From: Selaginella tamariscina
Taxonomy: Eukaryota > Streptophyta > Lycopodiopsida > Selaginellales > Selaginellaceae
Assembly (NCBI GenBank): GCA_003024785.1
Contig: PUQB01000041.1
Location: 98,348-162,347 of the forward strand
DNA length: 64,000 nucleotides
Direction of reading: 5' to 3'
The notes beneath the pieces are model-generated. The model searched no databases, was not told where the DNA came from, and was given only the letters and a program-made list of their open reading frames with translations. Every line of letters begins with the position of its first letter. The first letter of the stretch is position 1. The translations under genes and the position numbers were made by a program. This document shows, in pieces, positions 12,101-25,275 of the stretch.

Positions 12101-14187
12101 GGAACCTGCGGTGTGGCAACGCACGCTGTAGGTGCAAAACTGCTTCGTGGGGACTGGAAAGGGGCTGTTGATCTCATTCTTCAACCACGAGAAGGAGATA
12201 TCCGTCACACATGGACACGCACACACACATAATACATTATATAGCTCTATGTATACATACACTAATATTAATATGTTTTCCTGAACTGTAAAACACAGCA
12301 ACAGCAAGCAGAAGAAGCAAGGAAACGCTTTCAAACAGATGGAGCTGCCGAAGCATTAAGGTTATGCCACATCACATGATCGCCGAAAGAGCTATTGTAA
12401 GCTCTCTCTCTCACACACACGCACGGATACACACCACCTCTTCTGATTACGCTGTTTTCAGCTTTCTGGACTTAAAAAAGGACCCAGTGAACTTCTTACA
12501 AGCATTGAGAATATACCAAGGCCAATGCGGATGATGTAAGTTTTGTATATACAAATATATACGTATAATAATACATTGTATTTCAGGTACGTTCACAGCT
12601 ATCAAAGCTATCTATGGAACAACGCTGTGAGTGTTCGCATCCAAAAATATGGTAATAACACACATGCACAACAACTCACGACTTACATATTACATAAGGA
12701 CAATATTATGTGTGTAATTATATATTTATTAATTTATATGATTTTTTAGGGATTGAAGATGTAACGGAGGGCGATTTAGTATACATCCAAGATAATGAAG
12801 ATACAAAAGCTCCTGTTGAGCCTGAAGAAGTTGTGGACATTGACACGCTGGAAGACGATGCTGCTTACGTGGAGCTTGGTACTACTAGTAGAAAGAAAGT
12901 GAAGGTAAACTGTTTAAGATTAAACTTATTAGTTACGAGTTAAATCTAATGAACGAATTATTAAGTAAAGCACTGGTTAATTTTTCTTTCTTAAATATGT
13001 TAAAGCACGTTACGAAAGAGGATATTGAGTCAGGGAAGTATTCAATAACGGACGTGGTATTGCCTTTGGTCGGGTATGGACTTATTTATATAAATGTATT
13101 TATTTATTTTCACACACACACACAGGATATAGTGTGTGTTGTGTGTGTGTGTGTGTTAATTTATTTATTTATTTTTCAGATGTACGACTATTTATCCAGC
13201 AAATGCTGTAGCAGATGTGTACATTGATCTCGCCTAAAAAGGTGTGAAATGTACTTAATATATGACAGGACATATTACATACTCATGTTTCATACATTAG
13301 CCAATTAACTATGCTGGCTAATTAAGTTTAAGAGAAGGGGAATAATACTCTTATATATGCAGTCATACTTTGTGCAGTAAGGCTTATTCATGGCTTATTT
13401 TTACAGGATGCTCTAGACTTAAACTCTAGTGACCACAAAGTGAAGTAAGTGTTTAAGTGTATTATAGTCTACATATATGTATTTTATGTGTATAAGTATC
13501 ATTTATATACATTACAGCAGGGTAAACACAAATGTATATGTATATACATACAGGCAGCTTGTAAATATGCATATAGATAATGTGATTTACTAGGGAGTTT
13601 TCCGTGGAGTACGTAACTGGAGCTTATCGGAACATACTAGTAAAGCCTGTTGACCTTGAGTGGTAAGTTTATCTCTATATAAAACAAATATAATTAATTA
13701 TATACTATGAATGAACGTTATCATATTTAATATAAGAATGTGTACTATTACAGGAAGCTTTCAAAGTACAGTGATTTTACAAAACCATTATTAAAGACAG
13801 ATTTGGAAAAAGTATTAGATAAAACAGAAGAAAAATATACTGATGAAGGCAATTTTCTGGCTTTGCATTTAGAGTTTACCTTGCCTACCTCGGCTTATGC
13901 TACAATGGCTTTGAGGGAGGTCATGAAAATGTCCACCTCGGTAGGTATTTATGTATTTATATAAACCGTATAACATATACATGTATACTTCATTTATACG
14001 CTCTATATACATATTATACATACCAAATATATAAGTATTGCCTATGGTAACGTTTAGGCAGGCATATGAATGCTATTAGATGTTAAATTGTATAATACTA
14101 TATATATATATATATATTATATGTAATGATTGTGTGTTTCAGGTGAATTTGCATAAGCTGCTGACTCAAGGACAAGACAAGGAATAA
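9172..14187 (+). CDS. PUS7: TruD-family tRNA/RNA pseudouridine synthase (Pus7-like), frame-broken
   Basis: Converts uridine to pseudouridine in tRNA and other RNAs. 21 exons: 9172-9241, 9289-9367, 9863-10057, 10368-10490, 10681-10773, 10919-10991, 11086-11142, 11261-11340, 11393-11455, 11669-11755, 12095-12203, 12312-12396, 12462-12535, 12587-12651, 12750-12904, 13006-13073, 13180-13241, 13407-13444, 13594-13662, 13754-13940, 14143-14187. Landmarks are IKQRYSDFIVNE, the catalytic GTKDKRA loop (exon 7), SGFINYYGLQRFG (exons 10-11), MMYVHSYQSYLWN (exons 13-14) and the C-terminal LPTSAYATMALREVMK. Five apparent single-base breaks lie in exons 1, 4, 10, 12 and 17; the last makes an in-frame TAA at about 13235. 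Counting them, the length is a multiple of three, about 625 residues. The start codon is uncertain. Either a recent pseudogene or sequence indels. Confidence 0.8.
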
Positions 14188-14491
14188 TAATATTATTCAT
14201 AGATTCCCTTATATTATATCTATTATGCCACAATAAATTTATATAATTATATTATATATCTCATAAACTATGTATAAATATATTAGCTGAATATATACAT
14301 ACATTATGTTATGTGTCTATATATGGGTGTAAATATATAAATACATACAGGAAAACATCCAAAATAAACTGTTATTTTAAGTATGTTTTTCAAACGCGCA
14401 CTAGAAAACTTACACATAGGTACATATTATTTCCGTTGCAACCCAATTCAAGCCGTATAAAGATAGAAACTGAAACACACATATATACGTA

Positions 14492-14544
<53 letters not shown>

Positions 14545-14631
14545 GACTATAAGCATATACCCGAAGATATCTATATATACTACTTTACAAGCTGAAGAAC
14601 CTCAAGTATGCACTGAACATTGGATAGTAGA
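14188..14631. other. Convergent 3' spacer with compound microsatellite
   Basis: Lies between the 3' ends of PUS7 (+) and KLCR (-). Contains a (TC)n(AC)n compound run at about 14497-14544 and AT-rich sequence with poly(A)-signal-like AATAAA. No gene seen. Confidence 0.6.
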
Positions 14632-17600
14632 CTAATGAATTGCCGCTTGAGGATGGGGCAGCAAAAGAAGCTGCTCAAGAGTGCTTGTTTTGCGTGCCCG
14701 GCCCCTCCCAACACCTTGATTATAATATAAATAAATAAACTTGTAAATAATATAATTATTATCAATATGATTGATTAATATACCTTTGAGTAGCAATAAA
14801 AGCCTCTCTCTTTCTCGAGTAACATCTGGATGTACAGTTCCAAGCTGCTCTTCCTTCACTTCCACTACATTCTCAAGCAGCTCTATGGCATCCTCAACCC
14901 TGTAATATACATACAAATATACATTGTATAGACATTGTGTGTGAGTGTATCTATGCTATATACCTATAAACACACACATACACACACGTGTGATACACAT
15001 AAGAGACATTTACCTTCCAAGAGCATCATAGCAACCAGCAAGATTACTACAAACAGACAGTGTATCCAGATGGTGAGCACCTTCAACATTAGTAAGTATC
15101 CTCCTTGCTTCCTCAAACTCCTTAGCGGCCCTCGATAGCTCCTGAATACAAATAATTTATTAATTAATTATTATATTCATGAAAATATGTTATTTACCTG
15201 TAGCTCAACACTGGCAAGGCCAAGCTGATTAAACAAAACTCCTAAAAAGCTCGTCTCCTTTTCAGTTCCAAACTTGAGTTTGGAAACCGCATTTTGAAAT
15301 GCCACGTGCGCATCACCATACTTTCCCATTACGTATAAAAGCACTCCAATCTGTGCTTCAACGCCCGCAGCAGCACTTTGCTCACCTGTATACGATATAT
15401 ATAGATAAATAGATAGATAGAGAGAGAGAGATGCTATATATATTGGTTAATTATACGTTAGATGTATATATGCACCTGGAGCTAGTTCTAATATTTCTAA
15501 AGCTCTTCTCAATAAAGACAATGCCTGTTCTCGCTCTCCCATTGCCTCATATACACCCGCGACCTCAACAAGTCCACTTGAGAGCTCGTCTGCTGCATGT
15601 CCTGCGTTCTGCTTCCCAAATATCTGTATCATCATATGTTAGTAAGGTATGCACACAACATACATACAAGACACATATATAACGATGATAATACTACATA
15701 GTATATACCGTGGTGATATAGATATATTAGAACAGGTTACAACTGATATATACATAAACATCTATCTTATTTTAAAATACAGACACACAAGTAGATTACA
15801 TATAGTATGTTTAGGATGTAGAACATATAGATATAGTAATGCATGGCATGTACTGATATACTGTTGACCTTTTTAATAATTCTTAAGCATCTCACAATAT
15901 GACACACATAAGCACAAAAACACGCGCAGAGGCATGTGCATATACAACTCATGTCCCTAGGTATTATGCACCTTATGATTGGTTACATTGTCACTGCAAC
16001 GCATACGCAATAGTACACGATATACTATGCCTGATGCATAAATACATACACTTATATACCTTCAATGCATTTTCACAGTAAGTCTTTGCTTCACGCTGCT
16101 TGCCAGTCTTAAGATAAAGCTCTGCAAGGCTCACGTATACAGAAGCCACTGTTGCATGGCTCTCCCCTTTTGAGGACTTCAGTATTGTCAAAGCTTTCTG
16201 GTACGAGAAAACTGCCTCATCATAGCGTCCCAATGCAAAATACGCCTTCATACAAGAATACTTTAGATCTTTACACACGCACACGCACACTGGAAGTACA
16301 TACTTAAGCATAAACATATACTTACAAACAGTATACGTATAATCCATGCGAGAACTTCTGTCTGTAGGTATCTATATCGTTTGATACAGCATATAGTCAA
16401 ACACACACACACAGAGCACATAAAAACATGCATTTTCCATAAGTATATACATACACATGCATACATAATATAGATTATTTAAAGTATATAATACAACTTA
16501 GCTATCTGTGAATATTTACATATACAGCATACATAAAGTGTATCACACACACACACACACACACACACCTCTCCAATGCTACAGTCAACAGAAGCAACGT
16601 CGAGTTCTTGGCCAGTGCAGCTCAAGGTTGTGCTTGCAAGAACTAAATGCTCCAATGCTTGTTCATATTCACCTTCAGATATAACCAGATTAAGATTATA
16701 ATAAGAACACGCATGTTATATACATAATACTACCTTTTCCAGCATGTATAAGGGCCATGAGCTTTCGATCTATTGCTTCGTCAACCGAGCCAGCTGGGCT
16801 GTGCTTGCTGTGAATCTCAAGTATGTGTTCACACAGCTTCTCAGCTTCCTCAAACTGCATCACCTGCAAAACATTCAGCTTTTTATTTCTTTCCCCACAG
16901 AACATACTATATATCTGTAGATATTCATATCTATGCACGCATCTAACACATATCACCTGCATACCAAACATACAAAAGAACGTATACAATCATACATACA
17001 TACCCATACTGGTTACCTGCAGATGAGCTTCGGATACGTAACGGCAAGTCTCAGCAACACGAAGATCCATGTCTCCAAGCACTTGCTTTTGCACTTGCAA
17101 AGCGCTGTGATAGGCGGCAAGCGCCTTCTCATGCTTTCCAACAAGTGTAAGAGTGTCTCCGAGCTTCAAAAGAAGTAAAATGCTTATGTCAGACTGCAAG
17201 TGCGTGCGAGTGTTTTGATAATAATTTTATGTCATTCATCATTTTAATACGTACCCAGACACATAGATACTAGATACAGATAAGCAAAGCAAAGTATACC
17301 ACACGCGCGCGCGCGCGCGCATAGGTACATACATAGAAGAAATATTCACATAGGTGCACTCACATACATATACACGGGAAAAAGGCATATACACACACAT
17401 ACACATGCGGTATATACATGCACATACTTGGACGGTACACGCATGTGCATATCCACACGCATACACATGCAAAATATATGTTAACTTCTTATATCTATAA
17501 ACACAGACACACAGAGACACACCCGCCCACCCACACAATATCTACCTGCATGTGACCAGCAAAAACAGCAAGTGCATGCTCGGAGCCTTGTTCGATATCG

Positions 17601-18906
17601 GGAATGAGCAATGAACTCTCAAGAACCTTAATTGCCTCGTCATAGCGACCAAGCCTACAGTAGCCTGCTGCAACTATGTGCAAGCATAATACCTAAACAC
17701 TTAATGGACTTAATAAATATATAACTATAAAATAATTTTGATATAATGTAGACATGTAGCATAGGTCATAGGTATGCCATTCAACATACCATTTCCAAGT
17801 TGGTGGCTTCGCTATTTTCTTCTTTCTCCAGCAATGTTGCAGCTTTAGACGCATAATCCTGTGAAAAAAAATAAAATCAATATGCATCTAACAGCCAAAA
17901 ACTGCAGACACATACGATGCACACATACTTATATGTATATATGCATATATACATCGTCATTAAAACATTACTAGTTACTTACAATAGCTTTTAAGGGGTT
18001 GTCCCCAGAAAGATGACTCGCTCTAGCTAGCTTCAGCAAATGTAAAGCATTGTTATTAACCAGCTTTGTCTGTTGCTGCTGCTGCTGGTGTTGATCTAGT
18101 TGTTGTTGTTCATGTTCCTCGGTAGTATCGATGTTTACTTTTGGCTCTGGACATATACTTAGTCAATCAAATATTTGATGGATAGCATATGCAATTGTAC
18201 CAGGATTATCTGAACAATCTTTCTTGATTGACTGCTTTTTAGCAATAGGTGAGTTTGGCTTCTTTGGCTTGGGGGGACTTGCTCGGGGACTTGCTCTGAT
18301 TGGTGGCTTTTTGTCCAAAGAGTTTCTACGAGAATTAGACTCGTGTGTTTTCTGTGGAGAAACTAAAATGGTTATTATAATAAATAAATATACAAATTAG
18401 GAATGCTAATGTAATCTGTATTACCGTATGCGTGTTTTCTTCTATTTTGCAATGAGGACTTGTATATATCTATGTAAATTTATGTATATATACATATGCG
18501 TATGCAGACAAGCACTATATGTGCGTGTTCAATGTGTAAGGATCCTCTACAATACCTTCTCTGTGGGCTCCATGGGCTTAGTAGCAGCTTCATCTGCTCC
18601 TGACGAGTCCACACTTACGAGTGCATTCTGCTCCTTCTGTAAAATTTCTGATTAATAAACCATGCACACACACACGAACGCACGGACACACACGCACAAC
18701 TATTATATTAATCAACCAACCTTCTCTGTGCCCTCCTCAGGTGCGTCTGCTAAATTCTCTCGTGTTTTCTGGTTTTGCAGAGGTTTAGTATTCTTCTTAA
18801 CTGCGTTTTGCATCTTGTTTTTTGTTGGAGTCTGGTCCTTAGACCCCTTTGTAACTTCAACACTCTTTGGTGACTTCTTACGTCCATGATCTGCTAAACT
18901 CGGCAT
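14632..18906 (-). CDS. KLCR: Kinesin-light-chain-related TPR protein
   Basis: 15 exons from 18906 down: 18906-18721, 18636-18556, 18351-18201, 18146-17983, 17858-17790, 17692-17546, 17163-17017, 16863-16734, 16672-16569, 16245-16060, 15623-15476, 15385-15198, 15141-15014, 14899-14784, 14714-14632. All phases fit and the 675-residue frame is unbroken. The N-terminal ~170 residues are Lys/Ser/Pro-rich and disordered, with a Gln run. Residues ~200-640 are tandem TPR helices, for example GRYDEAIKVLESSLL, GKHEKALAAYHSAL, GRYDEAVFSYQKAL and GEREQALSLLRRALEI. In plants this family links microtubules, plasma membrane and cellulose synthase complexes as a scaffold. The C-terminal GRGRARKTSTLEQLL resembles the family end. 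The leader extends upstream through the repeats at 19.5-20.1 kb. Confidence 0.88.
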
Positions 18907-19554
18907 TTTCCGACTATTCTCAAAACACTATCGCGTTCCTGTTGAAAGAACATTTCACTTGTGTGTCTCTGTATGTATATTACAGGCACATACGAATATA
19001 CATGCATTTCTATACACACATGCATGTATGCATACATTTATTACTTTCATTATCTGCTAATCAACAGTAATCTCTTGCTAAAGATTTCTTACATATTTAT
19101 CTTAACGAATAGCACATTCATATAGAGTGAGAATACAAATGATTGAGAAGTAATTTTTTCATATGTGTACGTCATATATATATATATCACATTTAGTACC
19201 ACACAGGCATATTGTGAAGGTCTGAGTGCGAGTCTTATATACAGACGGATAGATATACGATGGAATTAGCCTTAGGAATACACTCTATCCTATTAAAAAA
19301 TGCATACGAACTAAAACTGTGAAAGACAGACAGGCATTCAATTCATACAGAAGGATAGATCATACAGATATATATATACATATTTGTGTGTGTGCATGAG
19401 AAATGCCAAGCACTAAAATGCATGCATTATACATATGCCTGCAATATTATAGATATCGGAATACAGCACATATCACATGTAAAACATGTGCAAATGCTAA
19501 AAACTAGATCAGTCGGTTTAAGCACGCGGAAATGGCATAAAATACCAAATCAAC

Positions 19555-20095
19555 AAATCTACGAACCTAATACCATCGTTCTGCAAGAACTCCTCAGATC
19601 GACATAAATTCATCTAAACCCTACTTAAGCAGCTATGAACCTGCATTGTCGAAAGAACATTACAGATCAACACAATGCATGCTCAAAATTCCTGTTTTGA
19701 GAGCGATGATCTTAGCGCTTACCTGAAACGAGGACGGATCAAGTGCAGCTACTAGAAAACCCTCCCAGACGCACAGAATCCTACAGATCAACACGAATTT
19801 GTTCCAAATCCCTGTTTGAGAAAGCGCTTACCTGACCATCAGCGCCTTCAATCCGGACACAGAAAAGGCTTCAATGCGCACACAGAGAACTACAGAGAGC
19901 TCAAGCTGCTTCAATCCGGACAGATAGAGCTACAATCTAGACACAGGAAGCGCCTTCAATCGGACCTCTTCACAGATATGCTCCGACAAACCTACACTCC
20001 AGCATTGTGCAAGAAACCTACAGATCAACACGAAAATCCCTGTTTTGAGACTGATAAACGCATAAATGCGGTCGATTGGGCGCCTACCTGAACGA
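19555..20095 (-). repeat. Tandem leader repeats carrying splice-donor-like sites upstream of KLCR
   Basis: Three diverged copies of a unit with ACAGATCAACACGAA, AATCCCTGTTTTGAGA and CGCTTACCTGA occur at about 19661-19730, 19781-19836 and 20018-20093, with a fainter one near 19590. A sub-repeat GCTTCAATCCGGACA recurs four times between 19840 and 19960. On the minus strand each unit ends in CAG|GTAAGC or CAG|GTAGGC, a splice-donor consensus. An acceptor TTTCAACAG lies at about 18940, 34 bp before the KLCR ATG. These are probably alternative 5' leader exons. Confidence 0.55.
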
Positions 20096-20131
20096 ATTTC
20101 CATCCCTGAGAACACTTCCTCGCGCATAGAA

Positions 20132-20349
20132 CCCTACATTTCTTCTTTCACAGCCTTGTATCTATTCCTCCGAAGCCTCACACTAATTAATTATTGGCTA
20201 AACTAAAGCCTTCGAATAAAAAAGTTGAATTATTCGTACACGTGGCAGGAATTAAGCTTCCTTATTTTGACGAAGTGGATGTGACTGACGTGGCAACATT
20301 TAGCTGTTAAAATTTTAACGGATAAGATTTGATTAGGGTTCTTGAGAGA
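20132..20349. promoter_or_regulatory. Probable bidirectional promoter between KLCR and the 20.35-kb gene
   Basis: Only about 220 bp separate the minus-strand leader repeats of KLCR from the plus-strand start codon at 20350. The interval contains an ATTGG (inverted CCAAT) near 20190 and GTACACGTGGCAGG with an ACGT core near 20236. Head-to-head arrangement is read from gene positions; activity is inferred. Confidence 0.4.
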
Positions 20350-22769
20350 ATGATTATGGCGGAGAATGCAAAGCACTTTCAAGTTGCGGTTAGAGGTATG
20401 GCTGTAGGATGAATCCAGTGTTTAGAAGAGGCTCTGGTTTCAAATCTACGGCTGTGATGGGAGATTTCTGGTTCAGATGATAGAAAGAACGGTTCAGATG
20501 GAGCTAGGGTTCATTCGAAAGGTCTATGGAGGTCCCCTGTGGTAGTATCTTCTGTAAAATCCGGCAGATTTCCGATCTTGGGTCTCCAATCTACGGTCAG
20601 AAATCGATGCTGCAGGTGTAGTGGTGTGAGTGATTTCGCAGCTGCACTCTCTATGAACTGGAGGCCTGCGTTGGATGAGGTCTTGCTGATGTCCAGTATA
20701 CTCTTGGCGTATGTTGCCGGTGTTGCGGATAAGCCTTTGGGCGTGTTTTCTCGGCAGCGGCGTGGGACTTCTTTATCTACAAACAAAATGTAAGTACTTT
20801 ATACACACACACACATATATCTTTCTTTATTTTTTGTATGTATTCGTACAGATGTATATATATTTTATTTCTGTATCGTACATACGTATATATATTTATT
20901 CCTTCATACTTACGCATGTTTCTATAGAGTGATTATGTGCATGTGTTTCATAATTATTCTTCTATCATCTACCTCAATATGGCATTGCTATCGTAATGTA
21001 TCAGGTTGCTTATTATACATTAATACCCGAGTTATTATAATACTTCTATAAATTGTATAAAACGGTAAATTCATTTAGTTTGATTAGTCAGTTTTTGCAG
21101 CAGCATCTCTCTAGTTTGCACACATATACTATGCATCGTTGACAAATGTAGCTAATAATAGTAGTCAGTGGGCGTATTGTACAGATTCATGTAGCTGTAT
21201 AACGTATGAGTACCAACTAACAGATGTTATACAACTACAGCTATCTATACAACTCTTTCATTAGAATATATATAAAATATCTGCACACGCTCGTTTATAG
21301 TTCTCTGCTCTTGTGTCTGTGTGTCAAACTAGATAACCATCAATAATAAGATTGTATCAACTGCGAAATCATATCTTGTGAAACATATGCATATATGTTT
21401 ATATATACATATGTGTTATATACACTAATCAATCTCGTTATTTCAGTATAGAGAAGAAAAATGCTCAAACAGGGAGCACAGAGACTGTTTGGAACGATAT
21501 ACGTTCTAAACTTACAGAGGCAATTTCTAGTATGGAAACTGCAGCTCAACAGAAAGAATTGCAAGTCCTAAACTCTGCTTACAAGCGCTGGGATATGGGC
21601 CGCGCCTAAAATTGCTGCTCACATCTCTTTCACTGCTTCGCAATGAGGCAGGTACCTCATGACGTAGAATATGTGCTAGTATGTAGATATATGGACATAT
21701 ATGTATATAATCACTGTGTGTAATACACCTGTACATACACATATACACATGGCATGCATATCTATATATATAGCTGATATTTTTGCAGGTCGAATACAGG
21801 GAAGGCGCGTTTTCATTGGGAGAGTTTTACTATACTTTGGCTGGGAATGCATGTAGAAGCTGGCTATCTGAAGAGGGCGATCCTCTATTAAGCAACTCTG
21901 AAGTTTTTAACCAGATTATGGAATACGAAGCCAAGTCCTATATCACAACATATATTGAAAGAAGTGGTAAAAGCCGAGCTCTACACCGATTTCTTTTACT
22001 TTTTGTGCAATAAGTCATTGAGGTATTTGATTATTTAGTCTGATGCATATGCGTGTGTAGGAGTTTATGTAAATGTATAGATGTACGCACATATGATATT
22101 TGTAGAAATAGTATAACAGTTTGTACATATACTGTACTCATATATGTGATACATAGTAAACTGTACACAGTGGGGATGTATTTTATTGTTGTAGAGCTGC
22201 ATACTATGTCTACTAACTAACAGGCAATATCTGTGTAGAATATTTGTTAACATTTGTCAACCTATGGTTGCTATATTATAGATCGATTTATGACATGATC
22301 TTGTTTGTATATATGTGTACGTGTGTAGATTGTGTATACTGATGGCGTGTTTGCGTGTATCTAGAGAATTTAACGTGTACCACAAACACATTGTATGTGC
22401 GAAGATATGTCTGCTCATGCGTGTGTGTGTTCATGTATGTGTGTATTATCTATAATGTATAAATACAGATTTAACTAGCTTGGGTTAATTAATAGGCAGG
22501 AAGCAGCTTAGATGCAGAGCATATTCTAAATTAGCGAGCAACATTTTAGAGGACATTGTTATAGTAATTTCAGAAGGTGCGGCTGTAATTTATCTGGCTG
22601 CAATCTTGGCTGCTGATACTGGCTGGCCGACTTTGCTGCACCCTTCAATTTCCTCCACTCGATGGCTTGAAAGGTTTCGAAACGAGGTAAATGCACACGT
22701 TATACGCGTGTGTAATGTAACGTTTTCATGAACCATATGTATGTATACATTCTCAATGTTTCGTTTCAA

Positions 22770-22810
<41 letters not shown>

Positions 22811-23292
22811 AAACGTTTGGTTTTTGTAGGTGGCAATGCAGCAATGGGTCCGACAATTTTGACTCAGTTGCATTAATCTATGAAGATCGTATCGAACTGT
22901 GGACTCTCAAAGAGAGGGACAAGAAAACACAACAAAGGCCAGATAAAACAGAGAAAAAAAAGGTCCAATGCTGCCCTTATGAAGCGCGAGCTCGATATAT
23001 CCCCGTTTAACATTAGATTGCGAAGAAACAAAGAACTTAAGGCCCTCTCTGGATGGTAAGAAGTGTGGGTTTACATGTGTGTGTGTGTGTCATATATATG
23101 TATCTTTTTTACAGGAGATACTATTATAGTTTGTACTTGGAGTTTTCAGATATAGTTGGGCCAGTTTTGAGGATGGTGATGGCAAAACTCAGACAAGGTT
23201 TGTCATTCTTGCTTGTTTGTCTTATAGGAAGGTCGTTTGGCCTTATTTATCAAGGAATAAGGCAGAGCCTGAAATGGTCCTCTGCTGATTAA
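20350..23292 (+). CDS. Conserved protein of unknown function with C-terminal membrane-like segment, frame-broken
   Basis: I do not recognise this gene with certainty. Seven exons: 20350-20395, 20477-20789, 21447-21651, 21789-22022, 22500-22686, 22830-23055, 23115-23292. The spliced product is about 460 residues. The middle is helical (ETVWNDIRSKLTEAISSMET). A further helical block reads EDIVIVISEGAAVIYLAAI. The C-terminus reads WRYYYSLYLEFSDIVGP and then the hydrophobic LSFLLVCLIGRSFGLIYQG, suggesting membrane association. An N-terminal hydrophobic part (LDEVLLMSSILLAYVAGVA) may be another segment. Five frame breaks are inferred near 21606, 21850, 21995, 22858 and 22960, the last in an A8 run. 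Their net effect is a multiple of three. Apart from one apparent TAA right at the 21606 break, conserved stretches lack stop codons, so sequence error or very young decay is likely. Confidence 0.6.
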
Positions 23293-23425
23293 TCAAAACA
23301 CTGCAATATTTTTGTAAGTTAAATGTGTGGGTGTGTGTCACATTCTACTGCGTGTATTGGATACTCTCTTATGGTTATCTAAATGTAACTTGTATAGCTT
23401 TATATAATAAATTTTAAAATAAGAT

Positions 23426-24673
23426 TTAAAAACTACGCCTCATAAGGTTTTTGAAGGGATTAAACGGTCTAGAAGCACTAAACCCACCATCAATGACGAG
23501 GTTATGCCACTAATATACTTAGAATCGCGACTAAGAGAAACAGTGCAGCATTAGCAACGTCCTCCATCTCCAACTTCCTCCCCACTAACTCCGAGTTTAC
23601 AAGGTAAGCCTCCGTAATCTCTTCCATACTCATATTCGGATTTGATGCGTGAAGAGTCTGTGCAACCAATGGAGTAACTATCCCGCTTGGGGATATGCAG
23701 TTTACTCGTATTCCGTATTTACCGAGCTCACTGGCTGCTGTCTTTGTAATCCCCACTATTGCATGCTTGCTGTATATATAAATTATTACTAGAACATTAC
23801 ATATCTACATACACACACGCACGTACACACAAGTTAAAATAAATAATTAAAATGCAAATAGTATTCATTTAAGAACATTACAAATATATATGTCCCAAAG
23901 TAAGCATTACTCTATCATATACAAGTTTGGTACGAGGAAGTAAATGATTAACATCTAATAGTAATCATTTAAGAACATCACAAGTATGTACATATATATG
24001 TCCCAAAGTCAGCATTACTCTCTCTCTCATCACACACACACAAAAATTATAAGTTACCATTATGGTGTATACTTGTCATGATTCATAAGTAACATGTATT
24101 TAAGTGCTACATACTCATGATCTACGCATAACTCTAATAAACAAAGAATCTCTTTTCCCAAAACACACACACACACACACTTGCCTGATTGCGTAGCTGT
24201 GATAAGTCCTCTGTGCAACCACAGCCGCAATACTACACATGTTAAGTATAACTTTGTCCGAGTCCTTTGAAGAAATCATGGCCTTCGAAGCATGTTTCAC
24301 ACCGAACAGTGTACCCTTCACATTGACATTGTTTACGTGCTCGAAAACAGACGCATCGGTGTCAAGAATGCTGGTAAACGCTTGTTCGGGTTTCTCCTTG
24401 AACGCAACCCCGGCATTGTTGAACATTATATCGAGCTTTTCATATGTAGACACGGCAAACTTGACACAATCTGCAACATCCTGTTCCTTGCTGACATCGC
24501 AGCGGATATACCGAGAACTTGAGCCGAGCTTCTCACATATTTGCTTACCATCTTTCTCATTAACATCTGCGATTATGACATTTGCACCATGTGATGCGAA
24601 AAGTTCGCCGTCTCTGCCCCTATTCCACTTGCTCCACCGTAATTATTGCGACTTTGCCCTCCAACCTGTACAT
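23426..24673 (-). CDS. Short-chain dehydrogenase/reductase (plant SDR110C type)
   Basis: NAD(P)-dependent oxidoreductase of the xanthoxin/secoisolariciresinol dehydrogenase type; the substrate cannot be told. Two exons, 24673-24185 and 23769-23426. The intron is GC-AG (CAG|GCAAGT). Only this splice rebuilds the catalytic YAISK (YxxxK) motif followed by HAIVGITKTAASELG. Other landmarks are MYRLEGKVAIIT, NNAGVAF, NVKGTLFGVKHASKAM and GIRVNCISPSGIVTP. Four single-base losses are inferred: about 24638 (in the glycine-rich cofactor loop), 24603, 23530 and 23507. Adding four bases gives 837 nt, exactly 278 residues, the usual size for the family. The second ends as NLVIDGGFSASRPFNPFKNL after the last break. 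Confidence 0.82.
23857..24027. repeat. Direct duplication of ~65 bp inside the SDR intron
   Basis: 23857-23922 and 23957-24027 both read ATAGTA(T/A)TCATTTAAGAACAT.ACAA.TAT...TATGTCCCAAAGT.AGCATTACTCT. The copies are about 100 bp apart with few differences, so the duplication is fairly young. Confidence 0.75.
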
Positions 24674-25275
24674 GATTCGCATATGAGAGAGAGAGAGAGA
24701 GTTGAGTAAATATAATAAAACGAGAGAGAGAGAGAGAGAGAGAGAAGAGAGAGAGAATTGAGTAAATATAATAAAACTTACTTCATTGCAAGTGTTGAAA
24801 AGGTGTGAGTCTTCGTACATAGACCAGATCTGAACAACTTGGGAAGACTATAATGCAAACATAAAAATTAAATTTCATAATAAATTTAACATACCAAGTT
24901 GTTCCCATTCTGCCGATGCTAAACATGCTTGAAAGTTCTAATGCTTGATGAAGAACAATGTGATTTATCCACTTGTCTTTAGTTATGTACCGGCTAATTA
25001 CGAGAATATTCTACCGAAATATATTAGGAATAAATAACATTTAATATACAGTAAAAGAAACTAATACGTATTAAGTCAAACACAAGACTATTCCAAAGTG
25101 TTCAACTCTAATATGTAAGAATGTTGATTAAAGTTAATGGACCTTATTAAGAGTATAAAGCTTATTGAGGCCTACAGTACGTATAATATATGATCACACA
25201 CACACACACAAGGAGTAATTTACATAAACTTGATGTATTAAACTTAAAATTTCCAAACTCATGTGAATATATAGC

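Noticed and set aside
12299-12311. Apparent frame break at the PUS7 exon 11/12 join
   Set aside because: Disappears if the third of three nearby AG acceptors (after CAAGCAG) is used.
13225-13245. Programmed +1 frameshift at GCC-TAA-AAA in PUS7
   Set aside because: The same gene has four other breaks of both signs and no shared slippery site, so a specific recoding signal is not supported.
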